From the NCBI GenBank assembly GCA_963781155.1, contig CAWAEC010000006.1, positions 248,001 to 312,000 on the forward strand: DNA of 64,000 nt, written 5' to 3'. The DNA comes from PALSA-693 sp963781155. Lineage in GTDB: Bacteria; Actinomycetota; Acidimicrobiia; Acidimicrobiales; Palsa-688. Below the pieces are notes generated by a model. The model worked only from the letters and a program-made list of their open reading frames with translations, did not search any database and had not been told where the DNA came from. The translations under genes and the position numbers were made by a program. This document shows, piece by piece, positions 61,865 to 64,000 of this stretch (position 1 is the stretch's first letter; every line of letters starts with the position of its first letter).

Positions 61865-62219
61865 GTGGGTCCCTTCGACGATAGGCGCCCATCATGGCCG
61901 GTCTACGAGCGATGCCGAGAGGAACGGGCGGCTCAGCAGCGACGTGCACATCACGACAGCTTCAACCGGGCCCGACGCCCACGCTAGAGTCGGCCGCGCT
62001 CGGCGCTCCCCCTGCGCTTCGCTTCGGCGGCCTCTCCGACGGCGCCAACTATCGATCCGCCGCCGGCGATCCGAGGCATGTGGTCGGTGGCCTTCAGGGA
62101 CACCGACCTCGGGGATTATGGGGCGCTCGTTCCGATGGCTGGTACTTGACAACGTCGAGTTCCTTAGCCGTTCGACTCGGATTTAAAGACTCCACGGCAC
62201 CGAGGCGCGGGGGAGAGGC
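61865..62219. other. 355-bp intergenic region
   Basis: No gene or repeat recognised. Confidence 0.4.
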
Positions 62220-62720
62220 TTAGATGGCAGTCGCGCCGTGAGCCATCCAGAACTCATTGAGTCTTCTTTGGCACTTCACCACCCAGACGAACCATCCCAC
62301 GATCGGGAGGAAGATCCAGAATCCCGTTACCGCGCTCACAGGTCTCGCCTTTGCTTCGCGGAAGTAGAGATTTCCGATTTCGGCTGGCAACAGAAAGATA
62401 TTGACGATGCTAATGAAGATCGCCAACAGCAGCCCAACGACGCCACCGATGCCCTGGCCTGAGTAGTCGTTCATCTCCTGAAAGCTGGCGTACTGCCAGT
62501 ACAGACCATATATGCCAAAGGTGATGATTGTGAGAACTGCAACCACCCAGGGGCGCCTTGGCTTACCCAGTACTCCGGTCGGTTGCACTGTTCGAAACTG
62601 CTGGACCATATCCGCGGGAGTCGATTGTCCAGGTGGTGGAGGCAAGGGGGCTTGTTGTGGCGGATACCACCTGCCATCAGTTGCAAGCCACCAGCCCTCA
62701 CCCTGCGATACGTCGCTCAT
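62220..62720 (-). CDS. DUF4234-like membrane protein with GWW...DGRWYPP motif
   Basis: A 166-residue membrane protein. The N-terminus carries GEGWWLATDGRWYPP followed by a Pro-rich linker, a module common on actinobacterial (notably Acidimicrobiia) membrane proteins. About four hydrophobic segments follow (VVAVLTIITFGIYGLYWQY, GVVGLLLAIFISIVNIFLLPA, FWIFLPIVGWFVWVVKC), resembling DUF4234. Function unknown. No good ribosome site beyond GGGGCTTTTCA upstream of the start. Confidence 0.75.
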   Translation of the reverse strand: MSDVSQGEGWWLATDGRWYPPQQAPLPPPPGQSTPADMVQQFRTVQPTGVLGKPRRPWVVAVLTIITFGIYGLYWQYASFQEMNDYSGQGIGGVVGLLLAIFISIVNIFLLPAEIGNLYFREAKARPVSAVTGFWIFLPIVGWFVWVVKCQRRLNEFWMAHGATAI

Positions 62721-63113
62721 TGAAAAGCCCCTCCGTCTTACCCCAAGTTGTAATGCTCGACCTTCTTCTTACTTTGACGCTCACCGATCTTACTTGAAGC
62801 AGCGCGTCCAGGCACCCCCCCGGGGGATAGCCCAGACGCCGCGGCAATCAAGCACCGGCTCCAAGCCTGACGCCACGGGTCGCACGGATTCGTCAGCTGT
62901 TCGCCTTCCAGATCTCTTTCCATCCGTTCCCGGTTGCATTGAGCGTGCCAGTGTGGACGTCGATCTTCGTCATCTCCGCCAGGTCGTTAGCTACTTGCCC
63001 CTGAAAAAGCCGATGTGAGCGGAGGGTTCCGTTGGGCACTTGGTTCAGGGGCGTGAGGTCGGGGTCGGCCCCGATCTCGATGTGTTCAGGGGTTGTCTGC
63101 CGGTCGATCGTGA
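62721..63113. other. 393-bp intergenic region
   Basis: No gene recognised. It probably includes the right-hand flank and terminal repeat of the insertion sequence encoded further right. Confidence 0.4.
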
Positions 63114-64000
63114 TCATTGGGAGCTGACCAGCGTTGCGATCTTGACCAGGTTGTGGTTGAAGACCCCGTGGCCGCACCAGGTCTTGGTGCCTTCGAGTCC
63201 GTCGATGCGGGTCCTGTTCCATCCGAAGTCTCGTTTGAGGCAGCTGATGCGTCCCTCGCTTCCTGTCCGCCACCGGACCAGGTCTTGGAACGACTCCTGG
63301 TTCTCGACCGCTCGTCGGGCGGCGCTGGGTTTGCCCTTGGTCGGAAGCACCACCTGGCGAACGCCGAGTTCGCGGAGCGATTCGCCGACGGCCGCCTCGC
63401 CATAGCCGCGGTCGGCGGTGACCGCGTCGGGGACGACGTTGGCCCGCTGGCTGATGCGCTGGATCGCCGGAGCGAGCATGGGGGCATCGGGTGGGTTGCC
63501 GATGAAGACGGCGTGGTCGACGACGATGCCGTCCTCGTTGTCGACCACCTGGGCCTTGTAACCGAACTCGACCGGCTTACCCAGCCGACCCTTGCGGATG
63601 GGCCGGGCGTCAGGGTCGTGCAGCGACACCAGACGGGTGGACCCGTCGGGCACGTTGCCGGCCAGGCGTTGGCGGGTCTGGCGGGCGATGCGGGCCACCC
63701 GCTCTGCGGTCACCTCGAGGTCGTTGGCGACGACTTCGAGCCTGGCTGGCGCAGCCCGGCCCAGTTGGCGGAGTCTCCGTCGGGCGTTGACCGTCACCCG
63801 ACGGGCCTCGCGGATGGCGTCGGAGGCGATGCGGGCCATACGGGCATTGATGGCCATGACCTCGCCCTTTGCCTCCTCGGTTCGCCGACGGAGGTTCGCC
63901 CCGATCGAGCGGGCGTGACGCCGCACCAGATGGGTGCGGTCTCGGGTCTTGACCCGGGGGGCGAGGCCACCGGCCTTCAGACGCTGGACCGCTTTGGCCA
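63114..64000 (-). CDS. DDE transposase, partial (N-terminus beyond the window)
   Basis: At least 295 residues, open to the end of the window. The DDE-type block SLHDPDARPIRKGRLGKPVEFGYKAQVVDNEDGIVVDHAV, the ADRGYGEAAVGESLRELGV segment and the C-terminal LKRDFGWNRTRIDGLEGTKTWCGHGVFNHNL indicate an IS5/IS1182-like transposase; the exact family cannot be fixed without the N-terminus. The frame is intact as far as visible. Confidence 0.82.
   Translation of the reverse strand, partial: AKAVQRLKAGGLAPRVKTRDRTHLVRRHARSIGANLRRRTEEAKGEVMAINARMARIASDAIREARRVTVNARRRLRQLGRAAPARLEVVANDLEVTAERVARIARQTRQRLAGNVPDGSTRLVSLHDPDARPIRKGRLGKPVEFGYKAQVVDNEDGIVVDHAVFIGNPPDAPMLAPAIQRISQRANVVPDAVTADRGYGEAAVGESLRELGVRQVVLPTKGKPSAARRAVENQESFQDLVRWRTGSEGRISCLKRDFGWNRTRIDGLEGTKTWCGHGVFNHNLVKIATLVSSQ

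Noticed and set aside
1..64000. tRNA or rRNA genes
   Set aside because: Scanned for T-loop GTTCGA-type boxes with matching acceptor stems and for rRNA motifs; none fitted. A dedicated scan (tRNAscan-SE, Infernal) would settle this.

Overview
The window is high-GC, densely coded bacterial DNA that reads as an actinobacterium, most likely class Acidimicrobiia. Four observations support this. The left end carries the actinobacterial housekeeping order rsmI-metG-tatD-rsmA-ispE, followed by a 32-residue bS22-type ribosomal peptide. Several genes lack a Shine-Dalgarno site and start 6-9 nt after a TAGNNT or TATNNT box, as leaderless genes do. ECF42-type sigma, F420/FMN split-barrel, luciferase-like and crotonase families are present. 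The last membrane protein has a GWW-x(3)-DGRWYPP motif that I associate with Acidimicrobiia. No tRNA, rRNA or CRISPR array was seen.

Layout. 0-5.4 kb: rRNA/tRNA maintenance and isoprenoid genes (rsmI end, metG, tatD, rsmA, ispE, bS22-like) and a split-barrel oxidoreductase. 5.3-10.3 kb: an FrhB-like Fe-S flavoprotein behind a MarR regulator that is divergent from YceI, a PhyH dioxygenase, and an HxlR regulator divergent from a cytoplasmic trypsin/PDZ protease; operator-like palindromes lie in both divergent gaps. 10.5-12.8 kb: a secreted GH3-like protein with six near-identical 156-bp coding repeats. 12.9-16.1 kb: a minus-strand catabolic group (LLM oxidoreductase, alpha/beta hydrolase, EthD-like protein, two-domain VOC protein). 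16.7-20.7 kb: a split transketolase with its halves in reversed order, a TetR and an SDR. 20.9-26.6 kb: gene debris, a RuvC-like hypothetical, a DGPF/ECF42 pair and a YdjC deacetylase.

The most distinctive locus is 26.7-31.4 kb on the minus strand: a DUF3050 protein (possible haem-oxygenase-like oxidase), a self-sufficient P450-reductase fusion whose I-helix lacks the usual acid-alcohol pair, and an overlooked 56-residue membrane protein. It is followed by an IS256-family element nested inside a dead IS630 element, then low-GC decayed genes (33.7-36.7 kb), a cupin, HIT, a truncated nitronate monooxygenase, a large secreted alpha/beta hydrolase, TetR and VOC genes.

45.0-47.5 kb is an alkylation-damage island: ECF sigma, two O6-alkylguanine-DNA alkyltransferases and a 2OG-Fe(II) oxygenase. 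47.8-51.1 kb holds an ABC exporter pair and a 6-oxocamphor-hydrolase-like crotonase. 51.7-54.0 kb is a TetR/MFS efflux pair whose operator sits between the -35 and -10 boxes. 54.2-64 kb carries MmgE/PrpD, PEBP, SRPBCC, GNAT, an intact IS1380 copy with TTAA flanks, a decayed LuxR gene, a proline iminopeptidase, a DUF4234-like membrane protein and a partial transposase running off the right end.
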